The notes under the pieces were generated by a model. That model did no database searches, had not been told where the DNA came from, and worked only from the letters and a program-made list of their open reading frames with translations. A program made the position numbers and the translations under genes. From the NCBI GenBank assembly GCA_016874935.1, contig VGSS01000003.1:1-56399 (forward strand): 56,399 nucleotides of DNA, in the 5' to 3' direction. Shown in pieces: positions 33,990 through 43,651 of the stretch (positions are counted from its first letter, which is position 1; each line of letters opens with the position of its first letter). The stretch is from Deltaproteobacteria bacterium. Its GTDB lineage: Bacteria; Desulfobacterota; BSN033; UBA1163.

Positions 33990-36900
33990 ATGTCGCACAA
34001 CGAATTTGTCCATCTCCATGTCCATAGCCAGTACAGCCTGTTGGACGGAGCCATCCGGTTTGATGAGGTCTTCGATTTAGCAAAGAAGTACCGGATGGAT
34101 ACCGTGGCGCTGACCGATCATGGGAATATGTTCGGAGCCATCGAATTTTACCAGATGGCCATCAAACATGGGATCAAACCCATCGTGGGATGTGAGCTTT
34201 ATGTGGCTCCCGGAAGCCGGTTTGAGAAAAAAACTGCAGCGGAAGGGGGAGAGGGAGCCTTTCATCTCACCCTTTTGGTTAAAAATCGGACAGGCTACTT
34301 CAACCTCATCAAACTGATCAGTCTTGCCTATCTCGAGGGATTTTACTATAAACCGAGGGTCGACAAGGAACTTCTGAGCAAGTATCACGAGGGATTGATT
34401 TGCCTCAGCGGATGTCTCAAGGGAGAGATTGCCGCCTTGGCCGGTCGCGGAGAGATGAAGAAAGGTCTCCAGGCCGCAGAGGAATATCGAAGGATCTTTG
34501 ACGATCGCCGGTTTTTCATTGAACTCATGAAAAATGGAGTTGAAAACCAGGCCCGGGTCAATGAAAGGCTCCTCGATATCGGCCGTGAGCTCTTTCTTCC
34601 TGTGGTGGCGACCAATGATTGCCATTATCTAAACCGTGAAGATGCGCAAGCCCATGAGGTTTTGCTATGCATCCAGACCGGTAAGACTCTCAACGACAGC
34701 GAACGCATGAGATTTTCTTCAGATGAATTCTATTTCAGATCCCCGCAGGAGATGATGGACCTCTTCAGAGAGACTCCGGAGGCCATCGCTCACACGATGG
34801 AGATAGCCGAGGCATGTAACCTGGAGTTGAAATTTGACGAGAAGCATATTCCGCGGATCATCGTCCCTTCCGGAGAATCGCCGGACAGCCATCTCGAAAC
34901 GCTTGCACGGGAAGGATTGGAGAAAAGGCTTCTCCCCTATCGGAATGCGAAGAATTTTCAGGAACGGGCCTCGCGATACCGTGGTCGTCTCGAAGAGGAA
35001 TTGAAGATCATCACGTCCATGGGATATCCCGGATATTTTTTAATTGTTGCCGATTTCATCCATTACGCAAAACAGAAAGAGATTCCGGTCGGGCCGGGGC
35101 GAGGTTCGGTGGCAGGAAGCCTGGTGGCCTATGCGCTCAACATCACGGACCTGGACCCTATTGAATATGACCTCATCTTCGAAAGATTTTTGAATCCGGG
35201 TCGAAAGAGCAGCATGCCGGATGTGGATGTCGATTTCTGTATAGAAGGAAGGGATGAGGTGATCCGGTATGTGACGGATAAATACGGAAAGGAGAATGTC
35301 GCTCAGATCATCACTTTCGGCAAGATGCAGGCAAGGGCAGTGCTGCGGGATGTGGGCCGGGTGATGGGCATTCCCTATGCTGAAGTGGACCGGATCGCCA
35401 AGCTCATTCCAGGCACTCCCAATATCAGTCTCGAAGAAGCTCTGGAGAAAGAACCCCAATTGAAGGAGATGATTCAGAAAGATTCGAAAATCGCCTCCCT
35501 CTTTAAGATTGCCGGATCACTCGAAGGCCTGAACCGTCATGCCTCCACCCATGCGGCAGGAGTGGTCATCTCGAACCGGCCTTTGATGGATTACCTTCCC
35601 CTCTACCGCGGGCAGGACGGAGAGGTCATTACCCAGTATGCGATGAAAGAGGTGGAGGCCATCGGATTGGTCAAATTCGACTTTTTGGGGCTTAAGACCC
35701 TGACGATGGTGAACCATGCCATTAAACTTATTGAGATGAACCGGGGAATAAAGATTGAACTCTCGGAGATTCCTCTCGATGCCCCCGAGGTGTTTGCATC
35801 ACTTGGAGCCGGCTCCAATCTCGGCATCTTCCAGTTGGAGAGTTCCGGGATGAGAGATCTCCTGACCAAACTCAAACCGGAGAGTTTCAAAGACATCATC
35901 GCCCTGGTGGCCCTCTATCGGCCAGGGCCTCTCGACAGCGGGATGGTGGAGGAGTTTGTCAAACGGAGACACGGGAAGGTGGCCATCTCCCATGAAATTC
36001 CGGCTCTTGAGGCAATTCTGAGGGATACCTATGGGGTCATCGTCTATCAGGAACAGGTGATGCGCATTGCGAGCAGTCTTGCCAGTTTTACGCTCGAAGA
36101 TGCGGATAACCTGCGGAGGGCCATGGCCAAGAAAGATTCATCAGAGATGGAGAAACAGAAGGAGAGGTTCCTGGAAGGTTCAAAAAAGAACCGGATTTCT
36201 CCCAAGAAGGCCGAGAAGATATTTGAACAGATGGAAACCTTTGGTCGTTACGGCTTCAATAAATCACACAGCGCAGCCTATGCCCTCATCGCCTACCAGA
36301 CCGCCTACTTGAAGACACACTACCCGATCGAATTTATGGCCGCCCTGCTGACTAGCGAGGTGCAGAACGCGGATAAGATTATGAGATATATCACAGAATG
36401 TCGCGAGATGTCGATTTCCATCCTGCCTCCGGACATCAATGAGAGTCACAAGGATTTTACCGTTGTGGGAAATCAGATTCGGTTCGGGCTGGCTGCGGTT
36501 AAGAACGTGGGGGAAGCCGCCATTGAGGTCATCCTTAAAGAAAAAGAGGAGAAAGGTAGATTTGAATCCCTTTACGATTTCTGCCGGAGGGTCGATCTGA
36601 GAAAGGTGAATCGACGGGTGATCGAAAGTCTGATCAAATGCGGCGCCTTCGACTTCTCAAAGGTCCATCGCTCCCAGATGCTGACCGTTCTGGATGAGAT
36701 CCTGGAGCGATCGCAGGGAGTTCAAAGGAAGAGGGATACAACCCAGATGAGCATGTGGGAAGTCTCTTCGGGAGAGAGAGAGGAGTCCTATCCTGAGATC
36801 GATGAGTTTCCTGAAAGTCAGTTGATCCTTTTTGAAAAGGAGACGATTGGATTTTACATCTCCCGGCATCCCCTGTCAGCCTATCAGGAGGAGATCAAGA

Positions 36901-37451
36901 GGCATACAGGCGAAGATACCTCAACCCTGCTCCGGTTGCAGAATGGTCAGGAGGTAAAGATTTGCGGCCTGGTCAGCAGTCTGAAGGAGATCGTCACCAA
37001 AAAAGGGGACCGGATGGCCTTTTTGAACCTTGAGGATATGAAGGGATTTGTAGAGGTCATCCTTTTTCCGGAAGTATTTAAGAGCGCTTCAAACTGCATC
37101 GGGGGGGGAGAACCCCTCCTGGTCCGGGGGAGTCTCGATCTCGCCGAGGACCGTGTCAAGATCAAAGCGACGGAGGTGCGATCCCTTGCCGATTTAGCAT
37201 CCTCTCCCCCCAGGTCCGTTCATTTAAAGATCCCTCAATCCTCTTTATCGCAAACAGGTCTTGCCCAACTGAAGGAGGCAATCCTTTCCCATAAGGGGTC
37301 CTGTCGGATCTTCTTCCATATCACCAACGGAGAACAACAGGAGACCGTGATCGCCTTTTCCGATGAGTACCGGGTCGATCCCTCTCCGATCTTTCAAGAT
37401 CGTATCAAAACGTTATTTCCCTCTCCTCGACTCTCTATCGAATGGGGTTAA
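33990..37451 (+). CDS. dnaE: DNA polymerase III alpha subunit
   Basis: Replicative polymerase, 1153 residues, of the DnaE1 type. The N-terminal PHP domain starts HLHVHSQYSLLDGA with DHGNMFGAIEF; the palm aspartates are in PDVDVDF (Asp411, Asp413, with Asp415 beside them). Then come GRYGFNKSHSAAYALIAYQT (fingers), the tandem HhH region, and the OB-fold (VKICGLVSSLKEIVTKKGD). The short C-terminal domain ends the protein without a proofreading exonuclease, as expected for DnaE. accA follows three bases later, so the two are coupled. Confidence 0.97.
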   Translation: MSHNEFVHLHVHSQYSLLDGAIRFDEVFDLAKKYRMDTVALTDHGNMFGAIEFYQMAIKHGIKPIVGCELYVAPGSRFEKKTAAEGGEGAFHLTLLVKNRTGYFNLIKLISLAYLEGFYYKPRVDKELLSKYHEGLICLSGCLKGEIAALAGRGEMKKGLQAAEEYRRIFDDRRFFIELMKNGVENQARVNERLLDIGRELFLPVVATNDCHYLNREDAQAHEVLLCIQTGKTLNDSERMRFSSDEFYFRSPQEMMDLFRETPEAIAHTMEIAEACNLELKFDEKHIPRIIVPSGESPDSHLETLAREGLEKRLLPYRNAKNFQERASRYRGRLEEELKIITSMGYPGYFLIVADFIHYAKQKEIPVGPGRGSVAGSLVAYALNITDLDPIEYDLIFERFLNPGRKSSMPDVDVDFCIEGRDEVIRYVTDKYGKENVAQIITFGKMQARAVLRDVGRVMGIPYAEVDRIAKLIPGTPNISLEEALEKEPQLKEMIQKDSKIASLFKIAGSLEGLNRHASTHAAGVVISNRPLMDYLPLYRGQDGEVITQYAMKEVEAIGLVKFDFLGLKTLTMVNHAIKLIEMNRGIKIELSEIPLDAPEVFASLGAGSNLGIFQLESSGMRDLLTKLKPESFKDIIALVALYRPGPLDSGMVEEFVKRRHGKVAISHEIPALEAILRDTYGVIVYQEQVMRIASSLASFTLEDADNLRRAMAKKDSSEMEKQKERFLEGSKKNRISPKKAEKIFEQMETFGRYGFNKSHSAAYALIAYQTAYLKTHYPIEFMAALLTSEVQNADKIMRYITECREMSISILPPDINESHKDFTVVGNQIRFGLAAVKNVGEAAIEVILKEKEEKGRFESLYDFCRRVDLRKVNRRVIESLIKCGAFDFSKVHRSQMLTVLDEILERSQGVQRKRDTTQMSMWEVSSGEREESYPEIDEFPESQLILFEKETIGFYISRHPLSAYQEEIKRHTGEDTSTLLRLQNGQEVKICGLVSSLKEIVTKKGDRMAFLNLEDMKGFVEVILFPEVFKSASNCIGGGEPLLVRGSLDLAEDRVKIKATEVRSLADLASSPPRSVHLKIPQSSLSQTGLAQLKEAILSHKGSCRIFFHITNGEQQETVIAFSDEYRVDPSPIFQDRIKTLFPSPRLSIEWG

Positions 37452-37454
37452 AAG

Positions 37455-38426
37455 ATGGTAAAGCATTATCTCGATTTTGAGAAACCACTCGTCGAACTGG
37501 AAAACGAGATCGAACATTTAAAGAGATTTTCAAAAGGGAAACATCTCCCTATCGGCGAGCAGATCAAGAACCTCGAAGAGAAGCTCCAACGGCTGCGAAA
37601 AGAGGTCTTTTCGAGCCTGACGGGGTGGCAGGTTACGCAGCTGGCCCGGCATATCGACAGGCCCAAAGCCTCCTATTATATTCAAGCGATCTTCAAAGAT
37701 TTTGTTGAACTCCACGGGGACCGATATTACGGGGATGACCCGGCCATCGTCGGGGGAATGGCAAGGTTTAATGGAAAACCGGTGTTCGTGGTGGCTCACC
37801 AGAAGGGAGCCGACGTCAAAGAGATGGCGGACCGGAATTTCGGGATGCCTCATCCAGAGGGATACCGGAAGGCATTTAGGCTGATGAAGATGGCGGAGGT
37901 GTTTCAAAAACCGGTCATCACAATGATCGACACGCCGGGCGCCTTTCCGGGAGTGGGGGCTGAGGAAAGGGGGCAGGCTGAGGCCATTGCCCGGAATCTC
38001 AAAATGATGGCGATGCTCCGGACGCCAATCCTGACCTTCGTCATCGGAGAAGGGGGAAGCGGAGGCGCCCTGGCCATCGGAGTAGGGGACCGGATATTAA
38101 TGCTGGAATATTCCATCTATTCGGTCATCTCTCCGGAGGGATGCGCGGCCATCCTCTGGAAAGACGGCGAAAAGGGCAAAGCCATGGCTGCGGATTCCTT
38201 AAAATTGACCGCCGGCGATCTCTTTAGATTGGGAGTCATCGATGAGGTGATTGAGGAGCCCCTTGGGGGAGCGCACCGGGATCCGAGAGAGATGGCCGAT
38301 CGTTTAAAAAGGGCGCTGGAAACACATCTGATGGAATTGGAGAAGATGGAAATAGATTCCGTCTTAATGAATCGGTATGAGAAATTCAGAAAGATGGGGG
38401 CCTTTCTCGAGGGGAGTGGAACGTAG
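37455..38426 (+). CDS. accA: Acetyl-CoA carboxylase carboxyltransferase, alpha subunit
   Basis: Alpha half of the carboxyltransferase that, with AccD, transfers CO2 from biotin to acetyl-CoA to form malonyl-CoA for fatty-acid synthesis. The 323-residue protein starts LDFEKPLVELENEIEHL, contains RPKASYYIQAIFKDFVELHGDR, and the acyl-binding block TPGAFPGVGAEERGQAEAIA followed by GEGGSGGALAIGVGD. It begins three bases after the dnaE stop. The dnaE-accA order is common in delta-proteobacteria. Confidence 0.97.
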   Translation: MVKHYLDFEKPLVELENEIEHLKRFSKGKHLPIGEQIKNLEEKLQRLRKEVFSSLTGWQVTQLARHIDRPKASYYIQAIFKDFVELHGDRYYGDDPAIVGGMARFNGKPVFVVAHQKGADVKEMADRNFGMPHPEGYRKAFRLMKMAEVFQKPVITMIDTPGAFPGVGAEERGQAEAIARNLKMMAMLRTPILTFVIGEGGSGGALAIGVGDRILMLEYSIYSVISPEGCAAILWKDGEKGKAMAADSLKLTAGDLFRLGVIDEVIEEPLGGAHRDPREMADRLKRALETHLMELEKMEIDSVLMNRYEKFRKMGAFLEGSGT

Positions 38427-38503
38427 GGAGTAGAGGGTAATCCTTCATGACGGAGCGTCACTCACAAACCATGAAGGTAGTCCGGAGGCTTGGTGAAGGT
38501 GAC

Positions 38504-38599
38504 GGTTACGAAGCCCGTTTCGTTAACGGGTTACGGTTACGTATAAAAAATTAAGAGACAATAAACGTAGCCTTTTATTAACGATATGGGCCTCATTGC
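38504..38599 (+). repeat. 96-bp inverted-terminal element, copy B
   Basis: Starts GGTTACGAAGCCCGTTTCGT and ends in the degenerate complement (TAACGATATGGGCCTCATTG, 38580-38599). It matches copy A (20480-20575, minus) over its entire length including AATTAAGAGACA near the middle. It lies 33 bases before the mutL start. Confidence 0.8.
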
Positions 38600-38631
38600 A
38601 CTTACCATCAGACCTCAAACTTATACTTTCG

Positions 38632-40380
38632 ATGATGACAGGTAAAATTCGAGTTTTGCCGGAGGCTGTTGCACAAAAGATTGCGGCTGGAGAAGTCGTT
38701 GAAAGGCCGGCCTCTGTGGTGAAGGAGCTGATGGAAAACGCAATCGACGCGGGGGCTTCTGAGATCGTCGTGGAACTCAGATCGGGCGGGCTCCAGCTCA
38801 TCCGGGTGGTCGATAATGGGGAAGGGATGGTTTCCGAAGATGTTCCCCTTGCCCTCCAGCGATTCGCCACCAGCAAGATCAAGAGAGCCGAGGACCTCTA
38901 TGCCATCGAGACGCTGGGGTTCAGAGGGGAGGCATTGCCCAGCATCGCCTCTATCTCAAAGATGGTTCTTAAGACCCGGTCAGCCAATTCTATCAGCGGA
39001 ACGAAGGTTGTCTCCGAAGGAGGGGAGATCAAAAATATTTCAGAGACCGGCTGCCCTGTGGGGACTGAGGTGGAAGTCCATGAACTCTTCTACAACCTTC
39101 CGGTGCGGAGAAAATTTTTAAGATCGATTCGCACGGAACTCCGATACGCCCTCCTTCACTTTCACAGGGTGAGCCTTGCCCATTTCCACATCACATTTAA
39201 GTTGATCCATGACGGCCGCCTCCTTCAGGAGTTGTTAAAAACGGAGTCCTTGCTGATCCGGGTCGAAGCGATTCTCGGGAGGGAGGTGACCGACCAGCTC
39301 AAAGCCATCCGGTTTGAGGAGGCTGATATTCAGATCGAAGGTTTTACAAGCCTTCCCTCCCTCGCAAAGGGAAACAGGGATGGCATCTCCCTCTATATCC
39401 ACCATCGATACGTGAAGGATCGAATCATCACTAAGGCCATCCTGGATGCCTACAGACATATCCTTTCTGCCGATAGATATCCCGTTTCCATTCTCTTGAT
39501 CAGCCTTCCTCCTTCTTCCGTTGATGTGAATGTTCATCCAACCAAGGCGGAGGTGAAATTTAAAGAACCGGAGAGAATCTATCAGGCGGTATGGTCTTCG
39601 ATCCGAAGAGCGCTGGAAGAAGTCCCTCCGCATGGGAAATGGGGTTCTCCGGAAAAAAGAAAAGAAGTCCCTCCGGAAGGAGAACTTCAGGCATCTCTTT
39701 CCTTCCAGAATTCACGGAAACCCTATTCCGAAATCTGGACAGAAGAGTTCAACCCTCCAAGGGTGGGAGAGGGAGAAGGCATTGAATGGGAAGTGGAGAA
39801 GGGGGCCCCATACCGAATTGTCGGTCAGCTCTGGGGAACCTATATCCTCTGCGAGGCAGAAGGGACTCTCGTCTTCATTGACCAGCATGCCGCCCACGAA
39901 AGGATTCTGTATGAGAAATTGAAAAGGAAATTTGAAGAGCGATCCTTGGCCACAGAGACATTACTTCTTCCCGTTCTGATGGAACTATCACTCGAGGAAT
40001 CGCTCGTTCTCGATTCGGCTGAAGAAGCCTTTGAAGCGATCGGATTTGAAATCGAATCCGTGGGAGAAAGGCTCTACGCCATCCGATCCATTCCCTCCTT
40101 TATCGAACAGAAGGAAGCCGGGCAGAGGGTGAGGGAGGTGATCGAGGAACTCTCTCTCTTAAAGAGGGGAGGGGAGGGTTCAACGCCTTTGCATGCCCTT
40201 CTTATATCCCTGGCCTGCCATTCTGCGGTGCGGGCCAATTTCCCTTTGAGGAGGGAAGAGATGGAAGAGTTGATCGGGAACCTCTATCCCTTCAAACCTT
40301 CAACCACCTGCCCGCATGGCCGGCCCATCTTCTTTCTTTTTCCACTCGACGAGATGAACCGGCAGTTCAAACGGAAGTGA
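38632..40380 (+). CDS. mutL: DNA mismatch repair protein MutL with endonuclease motif
   Basis: 582-residue mismatch repair ATPase. GHKL motifs: ENAIDAGAS, DNGEGM and GFRGEALPSIASI. The C-terminal dimerisation domain carries the metal-binding endonuclease motif DQHAAHERILYE (from about residue 417), plus ACHSAVRANFPL and TCPHGRP, so this is a nicking MutL as in organisms without MutH. Two ATGs (38632, 38635) are possible, homology beginning at MTGKIRVLPE. An upstream TTG at 38596 lies in the repeat and is rejected. No clear ribosome binding site is visible. Confidence 0.95.
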   Translation: MMTGKIRVLPEAVAQKIAAGEVVERPASVVKELMENAIDAGASEIVVELRSGGLQLIRVVDNGEGMVSEDVPLALQRFATSKIKRAEDLYAIETLGFRGEALPSIASISKMVLKTRSANSISGTKVVSEGGEIKNISETGCPVGTEVEVHELFYNLPVRRKFLRSIRTELRYALLHFHRVSLAHFHITFKLIHDGRLLQELLKTESLLIRVEAILGREVTDQLKAIRFEEADIQIEGFTSLPSLAKGNRDGISLYIHHRYVKDRIITKAILDAYRHILSADRYPVSILLISLPPSSVDVNVHPTKAEVKFKEPERIYQAVWSSIRRALEEVPPHGKWGSPEKRKEVPPEGELQASLSFQNSRKPYSEIWTEEFNPPRVGEGEGIEWEVEKGAPYRIVGQLWGTYILCEAEGTLVFIDQHAAHERILYEKLKRKFEERSLATETLLLPVLMELSLEESLVLDSAEEAFEAIGFEIESVGERLYAIRSIPSFIEQKEAGQRVREVIEELSLLKRGGEGSTPLHALLISLACHSAVRANFPLRREEMEELIGNLYPFKPSTTCPHGRPIFFLFPLDEMNRQFKRK

Positions 40381-40430
40381 AGCGGTTCCTGATCGTCTCA
40401 TCATTGTCGCAGCATTTGTTTATAAATCCC

Positions 40431-41822
40431 TTATGACTCGTCGCCCTGGTTCAATCCGTATTTTTCCAGCCGGTAGCGCATGGATCGGAAATTGATATGT
40501 AACAATTCGGCCGCCTTCTTTTTAATCCCTTTTGTCCGGTCGAGGGCTTTGAGCAGAAGCGTCCTTTCAACATCCTCCACGATCTTTTCAAGGTCAACCC
40601 CTTCGCTCGGGATTTCGAGATCGAGGGGCTTTTTCTTGAAAGGAAGCTGTTCATCAATATAAGAACTGAGATTTTGGGCCGTCAACTCCTGAGAGGTTTC
40701 AAGGGCCACTGCCCTCTCGATAATATTCTGGAGTTCTCTTACATTGCCGGGATAGTCATATTGGACCAGAATCCGTAGGGCTTCCGGAGATACCTGGGAG
40801 ATCTGTTTGCCAAGTTCTTCCGAATATCTCTTTAAAAAATGGCCGGCCAGAGGAGGGATGTCTTCCTTACGCTCCCTCAGGGAGGGGATTTTAATCTGAA
40901 TGACATTGAGCCGGTAAAAGAGATCCTCACGAAACTGTTTTTCCCGAACGGCTTCTTCAAGGTCTTTGTTGGTTGCAGAGATGATCCGGACATCGACCCG
41001 GATGTCCTCGGTTCCTCCCACACGTTTGAACTCCCTGTCCTGCAAGACACGGAGCAATTTGACCTGCATCATCAGGGGGAGCTCGCTGATTTCATCGAGA
41101 AAGATGGTCCCCTCATCAGCCACCTCGAACAAACCCTTCTTCGTCAAAATGGCATCGGTAAAGGCTCCCCTCATGTGTCCGAAGAGTTCGCTCTCAATGA
41201 GGGATTCGGGGATGGCGCCGCAGTTTAAGGTGACGAAGGGTTTGTCCTTGCGCGGACCGTTATAGTGGATCGCCTTGGCCACCAATTCTTTGCCGGTTCC
41301 GCTATCCCCGGTAACCAAGATATTTGTTTTGGTGGGGGCAACCTTCTCCAAAAGATCATAAAGCTCCAGCATCTTGGAGCTCTGCCCGATGATATTTTCG
41401 AAATGGTACCGGTCTCTGACCACCTGCTTGAGCAGGATATTCTCCTTCTGGAGATGTTTCTTTTCCAGAGCGTTCTGGATGATCAGCTTGATCTCGTCAA
41501 TCTTAAAGGGTTTCGTAATGTAATCGTAAGCCCCTTCCTTCATCGCTTTAATGGCGGTATCGGCAGAGGCATAAGCCGTCATCATGATCACAACCGTTTC
41601 AGGCGAGATCGATTTAATCTTTTTTAGGACGGAGATCCCATCCTGTCTGGGCATGCGGATGTCCACAAGGGCCAGATCAAAGATATCCTTTTCGATCAGT
41701 TTCATCACCTCTTCTCCGTTAGAGGCGAGCGTGACCTTATAGCCTTCCTTTTTCAGCATGATGTCCAGAAATTCCCTCATGCTTTTTTCATCATCTGCGA
41801 CCAGAATCTTATCTTTTAGCAT
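40431..41822 (-). CDS. pilR: PilR-like sigma-54-dependent response regulator
   Basis: NtrC-family activator, 463 residues. The receiver domain has phospho-acceptor Asp54 in ALVDIRMP and the KPF motif. The AAA+ domain has Walker A GDSGTGKE (172-179), Walker B IFLDE (240-244), and a sigma-54 contact loop reading GAFTDA rather than GAFTGA (219-224). The C-terminal Fis-type HTH is KKAAELLHINFRSMRYRLEKYG. It is the last gene of the pil cluster, 30 bases after pilS, and most likely activates sigma-54 promoters of pilus genes. The nearest such site in the window lies before pilB. Confidence 0.9.
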   Translation of the reverse strand: MLKDKILVADDEKSMREFLDIMLKKEGYKVTLASNGEEVMKLIEKDIFDLALVDIRMPRQDGISVLKKIKSISPETVVIMMTAYASADTAIKAMKEGAYDYITKPFKIDEIKLIIQNALEKKHLQKENILLKQVVRDRYHFENIIGQSSKMLELYDLLEKVAPTKTNILVTGDSGTGKELVAKAIHYNGPRKDKPFVTLNCGAIPESLIESELFGHMRGAFTDAILTKKGLFEVADEGTIFLDEISELPLMMQVKLLRVLQDREFKRVGGTEDIRVDVRIISATNKDLEEAVREKQFREDLFYRLNVIQIKIPSLRERKEDIPPLAGHFLKRYSEELGKQISQVSPEALRILVQYDYPGNVRELQNIIERAVALETSQELTAQNLSSYIDEQLPFKKKPLDLEIPSEGVDLEKIVEDVERTLLLKALDRTKGIKKKAAELLHINFRSMRYRLEKYGLNQGDES

Positions 41823-41852
41823 GCTCTTTTTGCTCCGTTAGAAAGCCCCGTT

Positions 41853-43583
41853 TTAATCGGTTCGGCTAACACCTGATCCGGCAGGCAGATAGACGTTGAA
41901 GGAAGCTCCTCTGCCGACATCGCTCTCCACCCTGATCACTCCGTTATGGTTTTCAATAATTTTATGGACGATGGAGAGGCCCAATCCCGTCCCTCCTTCT
42001 TTGGTCGTGTAAAAGGGTTCGAAGATTTTTTCTTTTTCCTGCGGGGCGATCCCGCTTCCGGAATCGGCGATCACGATCTTCACCCAATCTTTTCCCCTCT
42101 CTGCGGGGTGGAATGGGAAGCCCCCTCCAAAAGTCTCGTTTGTCTTTTCGATATGAATCCGAATATCACCACCCTCTGGGATGGCCTGGGCCGCATTGAT
42201 CAGAAGATTCCAGAAGACCTGCCTGATCTGGTCCGGGTCGATCAGCGCCTCAATTTCTCCATTTCCATGGGTCCTCGTGATACGGAGCCCCTCATGAAAG
42301 GCCGGAGAGTGGATGAAAAGTTCAACCGTTTCATCGAGGATCTTCACGATCCCCCAGGCGGATCGATGGATCTGAGGGGGATTGGCGAAGAGGAGGAAGT
42401 CGGTGATCAATGCGTTGAGCCTCTCCGACTCCCGGAGGGTGATTGCCATCAGGTGTTCTTGTTGTTGATCGAGAGAGAGTTCCGATTTTAACATCTGAAT
42501 CGATCCGCTCAATGAGGCGAGGGGATTTCTGATCTCATGGGCCATCCCAGCGGCGAGGGTCCCGATGGCCGCCATCCGATCGTATCGTTTCATCTGCTCT
42601 TCCATCTCCTTGAAACGGGTGATGTCCTGGAAGATGAGGGTATATCCGATGACGGATCCTTCAGGGTCGGTCAGGGGAGAGATGGAGAACCCGAGATAGA
42701 TTTTTTCTCCGTTCTCATTGGAGAGAAGGGTTTCATAACGCTGGTAATCCGGGGAAAAGCCTGATGTCTCCCCTTTCAACCCCTCGAGGCCCCCGGCAAC
42801 CTCGGGAAAGAGGTCATGGATGTCAACATTCTTCAATCCTTCTCCTCTCCGGTTCAGGATCTTTTCTGCGGTCCGGTTGAGGAAATTGATCCTGCCATTG
42901 AGATCGATGGTGAGCAGTCCGCTGTCAAGGCTCTGGATGATATTCCGGTTGAAGGCTTCGAGTTGATCGTAATCGACCTGTTTCTGGATGAGTTCGCTCT
43001 TCTTCTTTTTCAATTCCTCGGAGATCATGCTGCTCAAAAAAGCGACGATATAATAGGCGGCCAGATAAGTGATCATGGGATAGAAAACTTGGCTGGCCTC
43101 AGGCGTAACAAACGGACCCGGGGGGCGGATCCATTCATAGAGCTGAAAGAGCAGGATGAGGCCGTAGAGAAAGGTGGAGAACGATGCCGAATAGAACGCC
43201 CCCCGTTTATAAAAGAGGATACTGGTCCCGATAATCGTAAAGATGTAGGCAATCGGAAAGAAGCTTTCCCTGCCACCAGTGTAGTAAATGAGGCCGGCGA
43301 TGAAGAGGTGATCGATCACCAGTTGGACAAAGGTGAATTGGCGGAGGTTTTTGACACGATTGAGAAGAAAGGCATAAGAGATCGTCACCAGATAGAAGAG
43401 GCCGATGAAATAGTAGAACTGGTTGGTCATGGGGATGAAGAAGTACTTCTTCTCGGAGAGCTGAAAGATATAGGCAATAGCGAGCAACAGGGTTAGGATG
43501 ACGATCCTGGAGATCATCAACCCTTTCACATTTTTGAGGATTTTCTGCTGGGCGTCGGGCGGAAAGTTCAGATTCGAATCCAT
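41853..43583 (-). CDS. pilS: PilS-like sensor histidine kinase
   Basis: 576-residue kinase with six predicted membrane helices in the first 185 residues (the PilS N-terminal architecture), a short coiled coil, a PAS domain (about 208-325, NRNIIQSLDSGLLTIDLNG), HisKA with His349 in GMAHEIRNPLASLSG, and an HATPase_c domain with NLLINAAQAIPEGG, DSGSGI and GTGLGLSIVHKI. It forms a two-component system with the adjacent pilR. In other bacteria PilS senses pilin levels in the membrane; that input is inferred here. Confidence 0.88.
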   Translation of the reverse strand: MDSNLNFPPDAQQKILKNVKGLMISRIVILTLLLAIAYIFQLSEKKYFFIPMTNQFYYFIGLFYLVTISYAFLLNRVKNLRQFTFVQLVIDHLFIAGLIYYTGGRESFFPIAYIFTIIGTSILFYKRGAFYSASFSTFLYGLILLFQLYEWIRPPGPFVTPEASQVFYPMITYLAAYYIVAFLSSMISEELKKKKSELIQKQVDYDQLEAFNRNIIQSLDSGLLTIDLNGRINFLNRTAEKILNRRGEGLKNVDIHDLFPEVAGGLEGLKGETSGFSPDYQRYETLLSNENGEKIYLGFSISPLTDPEGSVIGYTLIFQDITRFKEMEEQMKRYDRMAAIGTLAAGMAHEIRNPLASLSGSIQMLKSELSLDQQQEHLMAITLRESERLNALITDFLLFANPPQIHRSAWGIVKILDETVELFIHSPAFHEGLRITRTHGNGEIEALIDPDQIRQVFWNLLINAAQAIPEGGDIRIHIEKTNETFGGGFPFHPAERGKDWVKIVIADSGSGIAPQEKEKIFEPFYTTKEGGTGLGLSIVHKIIENHNGVIRVESDVGRGASFNVYLPAGSGVSRTD

Positions 43584-43651
43584 AAGACCCTATCATCCCC
43601 AAAGGTCTGCATTCAAACTTTTTTTTTGGTTCCGGTTACGTCGGGTAAGCG

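Noticed and set aside
38596..38631. TTG upstream extension of mutL
   Set aside because: The extra 12 codons start within the 96-bp repeat element and are not family-like; homology begins at the ATG pair 38632/38635.
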